Assembly: GCA_023387655.1 (NCBI GenBank)
Contig: JAEWHR010000177.1
Location: forward strand, 1-13,634
DNA: 13,634 nucleotides
From: Bacillota bacterium
GTDB lineage: Bacteria > Bacillota > Clostridia > Lachnospirales > Lachnospiraceae
Reading direction: 5' to 3'
Below, piece after piece: positions 1 to 6,707 of the stretch; the stretch's first letter is position 1; the number at the start of each line of letters is the position of its first letter. The notes beneath the pieces were generated by a model that ran no database searches, was not told the origin of the DNA, and saw nothing but the letters and a program-made list of their open reading frames with translations. The translations under genes were made by a program, and so were the position numbers.

Positions 1-12
1 AATTTCTATTTT

Positions 13-26
13 GGGACAGCTTTTTT
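13..26 (+). terminator. Possible right half of an intrinsic terminator at the window edge
   Basis: The string GGGACAGC followed by six T residues looks like the descending arm and U-tract of a rho-independent terminator. The matching GCTGTCCC arm would lie left of the window, so the hairpin cannot be confirmed. If real, it ends transcription of a gene outside the window. Confidence 0.3.
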
Positions 27-38
27 AATTAAAAAACT

Positions 39-137
39 CTCCGAGGGATGCGCACTCCGCTGACGCTTCGGCGCGACAAAGTGGCATCGCCCTGAATTTG
101 TTGATTCGCGGAGCTTAGAGTGGCGAAGCCACTTTGT
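39..137. other. GC-rich structured intergenic element with long inverted repeat
   Basis: This block is clearly GC-richer than its AT-rich surroundings. It contains a 16-bp inverted repeat, 76-91 against 122-137, with 15 of 16 positions complementary. CTCCGC (55-60) lies outside that hairpin and can pair with GCGGAG (108-113) inside its loop, giving a pseudoknot topology. A mini-hairpin, CGC-TTCG-GCG (64-73), has a UUCG tetraloop. The block could be a dispersed intergenic repeat, a structured RNA or a remnant of a mobile element. No coding potential is apparent. I do not recognise a named family. Confidence 0.5.
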
Positions 138-298
138 ACTATTTAGGTTTCAAAAATCACACCGAAATAACTCTTGTTAACATCAGATGAATAATTAGCT
201 TGTATCTAAAATTCATCTTACAATTTCCCGCAATTTCTCATAATAGTTTGAAACTTTTTTCCATATGTTCTCGTCTAATGTCTATAAGTAGATATCTA

Positions 299-326
299 TT
301 GTTTAAGCTATATAACTCTATACTAT
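299..326 (+). promoter_or_regulatory. Weak sigma-A-like promoter for the lipoprotein gene
   Basis: TTGTTT (299-304) and TACTAT (321-326) are separated by 16 nt, upstream of the ribosome binding site near 343-351. Both hexamers depart from consensus, and the region is so AT-rich that chance matches are likely. Confidence 0.3.
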
Positions 327-364
327 ATAGCGCTTGAATTTTAAGAGGAAAGGTTGGTAATGAC

Positions 365-778
365 ATGAAACAAAAGATTGTATTTTTACTCTTCTTGTTT
401 ACCGCTTTTTTAGCTTCCTGCTCGCGAACAAAGGATGTTAGTTTAACAACAATTCAAATGGCAGATATTGAATCTATCACATTATTGTCCCTACTACCAG
501 GTGATATTATACAGATTCAAGATACGAAGGAATTAGATCAACTCATAACAACTTTAAAAAATATTCCTCTTTATCAAAAAATAGCAAAACCTATAAGTTT
601 TAATGAGAGTTTAGTTCAATACACCCTACAATGCAATAACAACTTAGAAATTACTGTTTCCATTCAATCACCTTATGTATGTATTAATAATATCTGGTAC
701 TTAAGTGATTTTACTTCCTGCGAACAGTTAAAAGAGAAGGCTAATGAATTATTCCATTATCCTTCTCTTTCAGTTTAG
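365..778 (+). CDS. Small secreted lipoprotein of unknown function
   Basis: This 137-residue protein has a classic lipoprotein signal: a Lys-containing start, a hydrophobic stretch (residues 5-17) and the lipobox L-A-S-C with the lipidated Cys at residue 19. It should therefore be anchored to the outer face of the membrane. The mature part is mostly beta-like and polar and matches no family I recognise. An AGGAAAGG-like ribosome binding site lies about a dozen bases upstream. The ATG at 360 is followed at once by a stop, which supports the start at 365. The 3' end overlaps the convergent membrane-protein gene by 4 nt, with no room for a terminator between them. The existence of the gene is well supported; its role is unknown. 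Confidence 0.75.
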   Translation: MKQKIVFLLFLFTAFLASCSRTKDVSLTTIQMADIESITLLSLLPGDIIQIQDTKELDQLITTLKNIPLYQKIAKPISFNESLVQYTLQCNNNLEITVSIQSPYVCINNIWYLSDFTSCEQLKEKANELFHYPSLSV

Positions 779-1407
779 TTGTTGCCTTGGTTAATTCGAT
801 TTTTTAAGCGCTTTAATCCTTTCGTAAAGTATTGAATGCTTGGCCCTGCTGTTAACGCGGTAATTAAAGTAATTAATCCAACCTTTCCACCAAGTAAGAT
901 TCCAATCGTAATCAAAATAAAATCAAAGCATATTTTTGTTTTAGCAAATTCCCATGAAAGATGATCATTAATCGTCATTACAAGCCCGGTGAAAGGATCT
1001 AAACCGATATCTACCGTAATATAGATGGATACTCCTACATAAATTAACAAACAACCAAAAAAAGCCCCAATTCCTCTTACAAAAACGCTATCTCCTATGA
1101 ATATTTGCGAAAATAACTTGGTTCCAAGATTTACAAACGTACCAAACGGAAGAATATATACTGCAGTACCAATATTCACATAGTGTCTACCGATAAAAAG
1201 TAATAAAATAATGATACTATAGTTAACTACATTAGAAATCATTCCTAATCGTGATACTGGTAGAGATAGAGCATTTCTAACGCCATCATATAATAAAGCA
1301 ATAGGATCATTTCCGAATAAGGATGCCGCATTAAATCCGACACCAACTCCAATAAATAAAATACCAATCAAAGCAAGAACTATCTTAATCCAGAAATTTT
1401 TTTTCAT
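775..1407 (-). CDS. YczE-like integral membrane protein
   Basis: This 210-residue protein has about six hydrophobic segments (roughly 8-28, 56-72, 79-98, 110-131, 159-176 and 177-195) and a basic C-terminal tail. The pattern G-L-D-P-F at 135-139 and the ending T-A-G-P-S-I at 186-191 match the YczE/YitT-like membrane protein superfamily. Members are widespread in Firmicutes and poorly characterised, and no transport substrate can be named. The start ATG is preceded by GAAAGG about 7 nt upstream. Downstream, its stop codon interlocks with that of the convergent lipoprotein gene. Upstream, a tandem repeat array separates it from the ArsC-like gene on the same strand. Family assignment is fairly secure; function is not. 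Confidence 0.8.
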   Translation of the reverse strand: MKKNFWIKIVLALIGILFIGVGVGFNAASLFGNDPIALLYDGVRNALSLPVSRLGMISNVVNYSIIILLLFIGRHYVNIGTAVYILPFGTFVNLGTKLFSQIFIGDSVFVRGIGAFFGCLLIYVGVSIYITVDIGLDPFTGLVMTINDHLSWEFAKTKICFDFILITIGILLGGKVGLITLITALTAGPSIQYFTKGLKRLKNRINQGNN

Positions 1408-1447
1408 GTATTAACCTTTCTAACATGGGTTTTCCCATAGTTCATTC

Positions 1448-1652
1448 TATTCTAGCATCCGTTGATTCATTCTATTCTAGAATTCCATCGCTGTTTATCC
1501 TATTCTAGCATTTTTATCATTGTTTTATTCTAGCATTCTATCATTGTTTTATTCCAGTATTCTATCAATGTTTCATTCTAGCATTCTATCATTGTTTTAT
1601 TCCAGCATTCTATCGGCTTCATTATTTAATTCTTAGTATTTTACCATCGTTT
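1448..1652. repeat. Tandem array of ~24-bp units (about 7-8 copies)
   Basis: Units start at about 1448, 1473, 1501, 1526, 1550, 1574 and 1598, with a more diverged copy near 1628-1652. Most are 24 or 25 bp. Each begins TATTCTAGCA or a close variant, and most then read TTCTATCATTGTTT. The 1526-1597 copies are nearly identical and the outer ones more diverged. The minus strand, which is the transcribed strand here, has stops in all frames within the unit. One plus frame is open across a unit, but 25-bp copies and the lack of a start argue against translation. The array lies between two minus-strand genes. Confidence 0.85.
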
Positions 1653-1691
1653 CTTTATCATATTAACGGTACTATCATCAACTACATAAGG

Positions 1692-2024
1692 TTATTCCCA
1701 TGATTTCCAGATTTCAGGACAATAACCTACCGTTGCTTTTGAACCGTTTCGAACAATAGGAGTCTTATAATATTTTGGCATCTCCATTATTTTTTCTATT
1801 TGATCTTCAGTTGATAGATATTGAAGCATACAATAGTCTTTTGAAGATTTATCAACAATAGACTCAAATCCTCCAAGGGCATTAGACACACTAACAAATT
1901 CTCCCTTACTAAGTCCTTTGCTTAAGATATCAATGGATTGGTATTTTATCCCTCTCTCTTTAAAATATCTCTCAGCTTTTTTTGTATCAAAACATTTCGT
2001 TTTTCCGAATATTTGAATGTTCAT
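1692..2024 (-). CDS. ArsC/Spx-like thioredoxin-fold protein (arsenate reductase family)
   Basis: This 110-residue protein has the length and layout of the ArsC/Spx/YfgD family. A beta strand leads into K-C-F-D-T-K-K (Cys11), then an amphipathic helix with E-R-Y-F-K-E-R-G-I, a K-T-P-I segment with the family cis-proline (residues 87-90), and the ending A-T-V-G-Y-C-P-E-x-W (97-106). Cys11 is where the reactive Cys of the family sits. There is no CxxC, so it is not a canonical Spx. Two other Cys, 65 and 102, could form a resolving pair. Real arsenate reduction is doubtful, and many members with this N-terminus have no known substrate. The ribosome binding site is weak (GGGATGAG upstream). It is upstream of, but separated by a repeat array from, the YczE-like gene. 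Confidence 0.8.
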   Translation of the reverse strand: MNIQIFGKTKCFDTKKAERYFKERGIKYQSIDILSKGLSKGEFVSVSNALGGFESIVDKSSKDYCMLQYLSTEDQIEKIMEMPKYYKTPIVRNGSKATVGYCPEIWKSWE

Positions 2025-2135
2025 ATAATATTCTCATCCCTTCTATTATGTTAGCTATGATAATAAAATTCTTCATTTTCTCTTATCATAATAATTCTTC
2101 ACTTTCCCTATATTGTAAAATTAGTAAGATTTTAC

Positions 2136-2164
2136 ATGACATAGATTTTCACCTATTGTATAAT
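2136..2164 (+). promoter_or_regulatory. Sigma-A promoter for the zinc-ribbon membrane protein gene
   Basis: ATGACA (2136-2141, one mismatch to TTGACA) and a perfect TATAAT (2159-2164) are separated by exactly 17 nt. Transcription would start near 2171, giving a leader of about 65 nt before the GTG start at 2237. Confidence 0.7.
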
Positions 2165-2236
2165 AGAAATATGTAATTTAAACTATACCGAATGTAACCT
2201 TGTTTGTCTATGTTGTTTTTTGAGGGAGGATGTAAA

Positions 2237-4084
2237 GTGACTGATTCCATATGTAAAAAATGCAATAAAAATCACATCGTACAATCACAGGGATTATGTT
2301 ATTCCTGTTTTCACTCAAAAGAGAAAAGCACTTATGAGACTATGGTTCATAAAACAAAAAAAATGTTCCATTATTCGATATGCATAACACTAATTTACCT
2401 AATCAATATTGTTCCAACTATTTCACTCTACACACTCATCACCAATCGTTACTTTTTAAATTCCAATAAAATTTTAACCTATGGTATTACCTTAGCTTAT
2501 TTATTACCTTATTCACTAATCAAATGTAATCTAGCTTATAAGCTTTGGTATATGCGCTATCAGAAGATACCTAGTAAGGGCATTCATCTAATTCCGGAGA
2601 CCCTCTCCCTTATTATGAAAGCTATCCTCTATTTTAGTTTTCTTAATTATCCAAGTTGGTATGAAAACAAACTGTCCGATGTTACAATGCTACTTTCCAA
2701 TATCACAACGGGAACAATTAATACTCTCTACTTAGCTTTCTTTTTGAGTACTACGGTAGTATTACTACTCTTACGAGTATTTCTTTATAGTGTCTCTCTT
2801 ATTTTAAACAATATACGAGTGGCTAACTACACTGACTTATATGAGAAGAAAGATATACTACCAACCATACAATTCATACATAAATTAGAAAATAGCTATC
2901 TTATATCACATGATTTTCTAGATATGCCCGACCAAGACCATGAACAAATATCTCAAAACTTACTTGCTGTTGCTACGGAAACAAGAACTACGAAAGATGC
3001 AGAAGAGATTTTCCAAGAATTAAATGCCTATGGTAATGAGAAAGCGCTTCTTCATATTCTATCAGAGAAATTATGCTCCAATAATCAAACACTCTTTTTA
3101 ACACAAGAAGAAAGCTTGATTTATTATGTATATATGAAAGATAAGCTAACCCGTTGGAAAGATCAAAACAGTATTATTGAGGGATACCTCGAACAGGAAT
3201 TGCTTTCTGAAACGGTAGAACAATTCGAAAGTATCCAATTACTTTATAGACAATGTAAAATTGAAAGTAAGACTTACTTCGAATTGTCACAGCGCTATGA
3301 AACAGAATTTGAATCCCCTTTAAAAAATCTTAGTGAAAGCCAAAAGCTTATCAAGCAACAAATAGATCAACTTTATCATGACTGTGATACTCTACTGCAG
3401 AAGAAAATTGATGATGATAAAATCAGCCAAATCCTAACCTTATTTGGAAATAATATAAAACATTTGCCACAGCTACGGTTAAGCATTAATGGAAAGGTAT
3501 TAGCATTTGATCATATTATCTTAGCAAAGCAAGGGATTTTTTTCATGGAACAATGCAACTTTGAAATTCCTGATGAAACTAGTCTTCTTGTAGAAAAAGA
3601 TGGTAGTCTATGGATTCATAATGTAAATGATATCACAAAGCCTGCCTTTTTACCTTTTGATGACTCTTTCCTTGCACTACATAACGAAAGAATCTTGCTG
3701 TTGGAACAATACATACATGAGAATTTAAAATGTGACTCTATTCCTATTATCGATTTCCTTATAATAAATCAAACAGGCATACATATCGAAAATTTTTCCA
3801 AACGATCATACCTTAGCATCAATGAAATTATACCAACTATTCGTTCTTATCAAAAGCAGCTTAGTGATGAATTTATAACCTCCTGTTACTCTTTCCTGAT
3901 TGATTCTAAAATGCCGGAGATTACAGATCCAATTTCTAATTATGGAGAGCTTCTCTTCCATGATTTAGAGGATAACCTGAATCAAAAAGTAGCACTTTAT
4001 CATTCTACTAAACTATTACAATCTCAGATTCGTAAGTTTAAGAACTCCTTAACTTGCTGCTTTAAGTCACCTACTTCGCATTAA
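2237..4084 (+). CDS. Zinc-ribbon, four-TM protein with C-terminal NERD-like domain
   Basis: The chosen start is GTG 2237 because GGGAGG (2224-2229) lies 7 nt before it. An upstream in-frame TTG at 2204 and ATG at 2210 lack comparable sites. The 615-residue product begins with a zinc-ribbon-like motif, two C-x2-C pairs at Cys6/Cys9 and Cys21/Cys24. Four hydrophobic segments follow (about 44-69, 77-101, 115-138, 161-191), then a long, charged, helical cytoplasmic region. Residues about 413-539 resemble the NERD (nuclease-related) domain: a D-H-x-I-L strand (D425), then G-I-F-F-M-E (E438), a later G-S-L-W, and a conserved-looking H-N-E-R segment. The usual E-T-K is replaced by E-Q-C, so nuclease activity is doubtful. 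The gene appears monocistronic: it has its own promoter and a stem-loop lies downstream. The NERD call is by pattern only; the membrane layout is clear. Confidence 0.6.
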   Translation: MTDSICKKCNKNHIVQSQGLCYSCFHSKEKSTYETMVHKTKKMFHYSICITLIYLINIVPTISLYTLITNRYFLNSNKILTYGITLAYLLPYSLIKCNLAYKLWYMRYQKIPSKGIHLIPETLSLIMKAILYFSFLNYPSWYENKLSDVTMLLSNITTGTINTLYLAFFLSTTVVLLLLRVFLYSVSLILNNIRVANYTDLYEKKDILPTIQFIHKLENSYLISHDFLDMPDQDHEQISQNLLAVATETRTTKDAEEIFQELNAYGNEKALLHILSEKLCSNNQTLFLTQEESLIYYVYMKDKLTRWKDQNSIIEGYLEQELLSETVEQFESIQLLYRQCKIESKTYFELSQRYETEFESPLKNLSESQKLIKQQIDQLYHDCDTLLQKKIDDDKISQILTLFGNNIKHLPQLRLSINGKVLAFDHIILAKQGIFFMEQCNFEIPDETSLLVEKDGSLWIHNVNDITKPAFLPFDDSFLALHNERILLLEQYIHENLKCDSIPIIDFLIINQTGIHIENFSKRSYLSINEIIPTIRSYQKQLSDEFITSCYSFLIDSKMPEITDPISNYGELLFHDLEDNLNQKVALYHSTKLLQSQIRKFKNSLTCCFKSPTSH

Positions 4085-4167
4085 TTATATGATAGGAAAA
4101 TTGCACGCCTCACTAAAATTGCTATGATAGGTGACCTTGTTGTTGTTTTATAACTGAATAGTAAAAT

Positions 4168-4212
4168 ATATAAAACCTGTTAACAAAGTATTAACTTTTG
4201 TTAGCAGGTTTT
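4168..4212 (+). terminator. Stem-loop terminator after the NERD-like gene
   Basis: Arms 4168-4186 and 4193-4212 pair nearly perfectly, with ATAAAACCTG and CAGGTTTTAT at the base. The TTTTAT of the descending arm supplies a short U-rich run. It lies about 85 nt after the stop. Confidence 0.6.
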
Positions 4213-4309
4213 ATGCTTAATCTAAACAATTAGAAGTAGCCTCTTATTTAAAAAATGCCATAAAATATAGATGTTAGCTATCTATACCATCCTTAGAAAT
4301 TAATACCTG

Positions 4310-4338
4310 TTGATTTTTGGAACATCTATAGGTATTAT
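4310..4338 (+). promoter_or_regulatory. Sigma-A-like promoter for the NlpC/P60 gene
   Basis: TTGATT (4310-4315) and TATTAT (4333-4338) are separated by 17 nt. Transcription would begin near 4345, giving a leader of about 53 nt before ATG 4398. The WalR-like boxes begin immediately downstream of the -10 box. Confidence 0.6.
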
Positions 4339-4343
4339 AGTAT

Positions 4344-4371
4344 TTAACAATTATGTAACATTTACTTAACA
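4344..4371 (-). promoter_or_regulatory. Triple WalR-like box upstream of a cell-wall hydrolase
   Basis: On the minus strand the sequence reads TGTTAA, five bases, TGTTAC, five bases, TGTTAA. All three hexamers fit the WalR (YycF) half-site TGT-A/T-A-A/T/C, and the 5-nt spacing places them one helical turn apart (plus-strand positions 4344-4349, 4355-4360, 4366-4371). WalR is known to control NlpC/P60 hydrolases in Bacillus. The position just after the -10 would favour repression if the promoter at 4310-4338 is the one used. No regulator is encoded in the window, so this is inference from the motif. Confidence 0.55.
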
Positions 4372-4397
4372 AATGTAATAATTATTTGGAGGTACTT

Positions 4398-5675
4398 ATG
4401 AAATTAACCGGAGCACTAAGGATAGCTATGACAACAACTATATTCGTAGCTGGAATGAACTTAAGCATAGTAAAAGCAGATGCTGCGACAGAAAATGAAA
4501 CATCCATTGGTGGTATGGCTCATGCAGTAGAAAGCTATTACAACGAACGATTATCTGAATCCGGAATTTCCATATCAAACATAACAACTCCGATTCTTGT
4601 TGACGGAGAACGTCTAGAAGCATTAGAACGTGTTTCTCCATATGATGGATTAGCATTTTCTAATACAGAAGACTATGTAAACATACGTAGCAGCTGGAAT
4701 ACTGATTCTGAAATTGTAGGAAAACTTCATCGCGGTGCGATGGCCCAAGTTTTAGTAAAAGGACAAAAATGGACAAAAATCAAATCTGGCAGCGTAGAAG
4801 GATACATCTTAAATGATTACTTAGTTTACGATGACAAAGGGGCTGCTAAATTTGAGAATGAGACAATTACAAAAAAGATAAAGGCTACTTGCGTGACATT
4901 AAATGTTCGTGAAAGCATGAGTACAGATGCAAAAATTTTAAAACAAATTGGACAACATGAGCAAAAAGAAATTGTGAAGGAATACGATGATTGGTTTGAA
5001 ATCCTCCTAAGTGAAAACAATGGAGTGAAAGAAACTGGTTTTGTACACAAGGACTATGTTGATGTCATTTACCAGTATAAAAAGGCAATCAGCAAAGAAG
5101 AAGAGGAAGCGCAAAAAGCAGCAGAAGAAGCGGAAAGACAAGCGGCACTTACCCAAACACAACGCCCAAATTATTCAACTGGTAATACTTCCTCAAGCTC
5201 AAATAGCTCTTCTAACTCAAGTAGTTCCTCAAACTCTTCTTCCTCTAGTTCCTCAAACTCAGGAAGTTCAAGCTCCACTAATACAGGTTCCTCTCAAAGT
5301 ACAAGCCTTGGTAAAAAGATTGCCAGCTTTGCTCTTCAATTTGTTGGAAACCCATACCGTTGGGGTGGAACAAGTCTTACCAATGGAGCTGACTGTTCTG
5401 GATTCGTATTAGCAGTGTATAGAAATTTTGGATACAGCCTTCCAAGAACTTCTCGTGAACAGGCAAGAAGTGCAGGCCGTTCCATTACACCAAGCTATAG
5501 TAATTTACAAGCAGGAGATCTTTTATTTTATGGAGATAGTAGCGGACGTGTAAATCACGTTGCTCTCTATACAGGAGATGGACGTGTTGTCCATGCAAGC
5601 AACTATAAAGATGGCATAAAAACAAATCGTTGGAATTACAGAACTCCACTATATGCCAGAAGAATTATTAACTAA
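4398..5675 (+). CDS. Secreted SH3-domain NlpC/P60 peptidoglycan endopeptidase
   Basis: The start is ATG 4398, 5 nt after GGAGG (4388-4392); an in-frame TTG at 4386 would overlap that site. The 425-residue product has a signal peptide (about 1-29, ending A-D-A), two bacterial SH3 domains (about 84-144 and 159-225) that probably bind wall, a charged Glu/Ala/Lys-rich helix (about 232-250), a Ser/Asn linker (about 261-303) and a C-terminal NlpC/P60 domain (305-425). The domain shows the family's catalytic triad: Cys333 in D-C-S-G-F, His387 in N-H-V-A-L-Y and His399 in V-H-A-S. It should cleave gamma-D-glutamyl bonds to the diamino acid in peptide stems outside the cell, for wall growth or separation. 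The exact bond is not readable from sequence. WalR-like boxes in the leader suggest wall-stress control. Confidence 0.93.
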   Translation: MKLTGALRIAMTTTIFVAGMNLSIVKADAATENETSIGGMAHAVESYYNERLSESGISISNITTPILVDGERLEALERVSPYDGLAFSNTEDYVNIRSSWNTDSEIVGKLHRGAMAQVLVKGQKWTKIKSGSVEGYILNDYLVYDDKGAAKFENETITKKIKATCVTLNVRESMSTDAKILKQIGQHEQKEIVKEYDDWFEILLSENNGVKETGFVHKDYVDVIYQYKKAISKEEEEAQKAAEEAERQAALTQTQRPNYSTGNTSSSSNSSSNSSSSSNSSSSSSSNSGSSSSTNTGSSQSTSLGKKIASFALQFVGNPYRWGGTSLTNGADCSGFVLAVYRNFGYSLPRTSREQARSAGRSITPSYSNLQAGDLLFYGDSSGRVNHVALYTGDGRVVHASNYKDGIKTNRWNYRTPLYARRIIN

Positions 5676-5729
5676 AGTACTGTAAGAACAGAAATTTAAT
5701 CCCCATTTCTTGCAAACTTACTTTACAAA

Positions 5730-5766
5730 AATCTCACGATTCTATTACTCTTGGAATCGTGAGATT
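5730..5766 (+). terminator. Stem-loop after the NlpC/P60 gene
   Basis: A perfect 13-bp inverted repeat, AATCTCACGATTC (5730-5742) with GAATCGTGAGATT (5754-5766), encloses an 11-nt loop. No T-run follows on the plus strand, so termination may be partial, allowing some read-through into the next gene. The minus-strand reading ends in a short T-run. Confidence 0.55.
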
Positions 5767-5817
5767 AAACTACGTTTAGCAATATTCGTTTTTCAAAGTA
5801 CATGAAAAGGAGAATCC

Positions 5818-6540
5818 ATGAAGAATAATAAAAAACTATATATTGCACTAGCTGCACTTGCTGTAACCTCGATCCTCACGGTTACAGCTGCAATGCAATT
5901 ACCAAAAAATTCAAAAAACGAACAAGATAATCTAAACCAAGATGCAAACACTGCGATTGCAGAAAATCGTGTTCAAGAAAACAAAGCCATTGATAGTTAT
6001 GTGGAAGTACAGCCAACACAGGTTCCGGAGGAAAATACCTTCTTAACCATTAATACCGACCAAGAAATTGATAAGTTAATCAAAAAATACTATAAATCTC
6101 AGCTAAAAGTAGATAAAAAACTCTATGACTCTATCTCTGTGGACTCTGATTCCATGGATGTTAATGTAACTGCACGTAAAGTTGAATATATAGAGTCTTA
6201 CGATAACATTGTAGTTCACGTTGCTAAGGGAAATGAAGCGATTGATTTAGTTGCTTATGTAGAATATGATCTGCATATCAACTCAATTGAAACCAGTGCT
6301 CCTTCCATCGATCGATTTTTTATCAAATATATCGATGGTGAGCCAAAACTATACTTTGATAAGTTATATCCAAAAACAGCTGAATACTTTAATTCTGTTC
6401 ATGAACATGAAGAGGTGCAAGAATTAATTAAAACAGTGGATGAGAAATTCATTGCTGCATTAAAGTCTGATGATAAATTAAATGACTTTTATACATCTGT
6501 AATTGAGGAAACAATTAACCTAAAAGAAAATAATGGGTAA
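5818..6540 (+). CDS. Membrane-anchored extracytoplasmic protein of unknown function
   Basis: This 240-residue protein has a basic N-terminus, a hydrophobic segment at about residues 7-26 (uncleaved anchor or signal peptide, no lipobox), a polar Asn/Gln/Glu-rich linker to about 73, and a globular domain from about 75 to the end. The domain starts with an amphipathic helix ending in K-K-Y-Y-K, followed by alternating strands (Y-I-E-S-Y-D-N-I-V-V, then a Y-V-E-Y pattern), a layout reminiscent of NTF2-like folds common in secreted Lachnospiraceae proteins. That fold guess is inference. AGGAG lies about 6 nt before the ATG. No clear promoter is visible, so it may rely on read-through from the upstream wall hydrolase gene 142 nt away, which would suggest an envelope role. 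Confidence 0.75.
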   Translation: MKNNKKLYIALAALAVTSILTVTAAMQLPKNSKNEQDNLNQDANTAIAENRVQENKAIDSYVEVQPTQVPEENTFLTINTDQEIDKLIKKYYKSQLKVDKKLYDSISVDSDSMDVNVTARKVEYIESYDNIVVHVAKGNEAIDLVAYVEYDLHINSIETSAPSIDRFFIKYIDGEPKLYFDKLYPKTAEYFNSVHEHEEVQELIKTVDEKFIAALKSDDKLNDFYTSVIEETINLKENNG

Positions 6541-6563
6541 ACTACACTGAAATTCATTCGGTA

Positions 6564-6613
6564 AAAGAACAACTCGAGCTATCTTAAATAATAGACTCGA
6601 GTTGTTCTTTTTT
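6564..6613 (+). terminator. Strong intrinsic terminator
   Basis: AAAGAACAACTCGAG (6564-6578) pairs perfectly with CTCGAGTTGTTCTTT (6596-6610), followed by further T residues to 6613. It sits about 25 nt after the stop of the membrane-anchored protein gene and is the most typical rho-independent terminator in the window. Confidence 0.85.
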
Positions 6614-6681
6614 AGGTTCTTTCTTTTTTAGGTTTGTTCTTTTCTAGGTTCGTTCTTTATAGGTTACGTTTTTTATACGTT
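6603..6681. repeat. T-rich tandem repeat of ~16 bp (five copies) starting in a terminator tail
   Basis: Consecutive units at 6603-6618, 6619-6634, 6635-6650, 6651-6665 and 6666-6681 read TGTTCTTTTTTAGGTT, CTTTCTTTTTTAGGTT, TGTTCTTTTCTAGGTT, CGTTCTTTATAGGTT and ACGTTTTTTATACGTT. The first unit overlaps the last bases and U-tract of the terminator, so the array looks like repeated duplication of the terminator tail. It lies between convergent genes. Confidence 0.75.
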
Positions 6682-6707
6682 ACGTTATTTATTAGCACCT
6701 TATTTGA

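Larger units (their letters stand above)
1..364. other. Intergenic region without a convincing gene
   Basis: No reading frame with a plausible ribosome binding site is visible on either strand. The region holds the possible terminator tail near the edge, the GC-rich structured block at 39-137, a weak 8-bp inverted repeat (AGATGAAT at 185-192, ATTCATCT at 211-218), and the promoter-like boxes for the lipoprotein gene. Apart from the GC-rich block it is ordinary AT-rich spacer. Confidence 0.6.
4085..4397. other. Intergenic region with terminator, promoter and WalR-like boxes
   Basis: The stretch contains a stem-loop at 4168-4212, a small inverted repeat TATAGAT/ATCTATA at 4266-4286, a sigma-A-like promoter at 4310-4338, and three regularly spaced TTAACA-type elements at 4344-4371. 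No small gene is apparent. Confidence 0.6.

Noticed and set aside
1500..1620. Possible coding of an octapeptide repeat in the plus frame of the 24-bp array
   Set aside because: One frame is open, but 25-bp copies shift it, there is no start codon with a ribosome binding site, and both flanking genes are on the other strand.
1448..1652. CRISPR array
   Set aside because: Units are contiguous with no unique spacers between them, so it is a simple tandem array.
1982..2176. 64-residue plus-strand frame upstream of the NERD-like gene
   Set aside because: It overlaps the start of the ArsC-like gene, has no ribosome binding site, and runs through the clear promoter at 2136-2164.
5041..5412. 123-residue plus-strand frame inside the wall-hydrolase gene
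   Set aside because: It is the +1 frame of the Ser-rich linker and SH3 region; its low-complexity product reflects the repetitive Ser codons.
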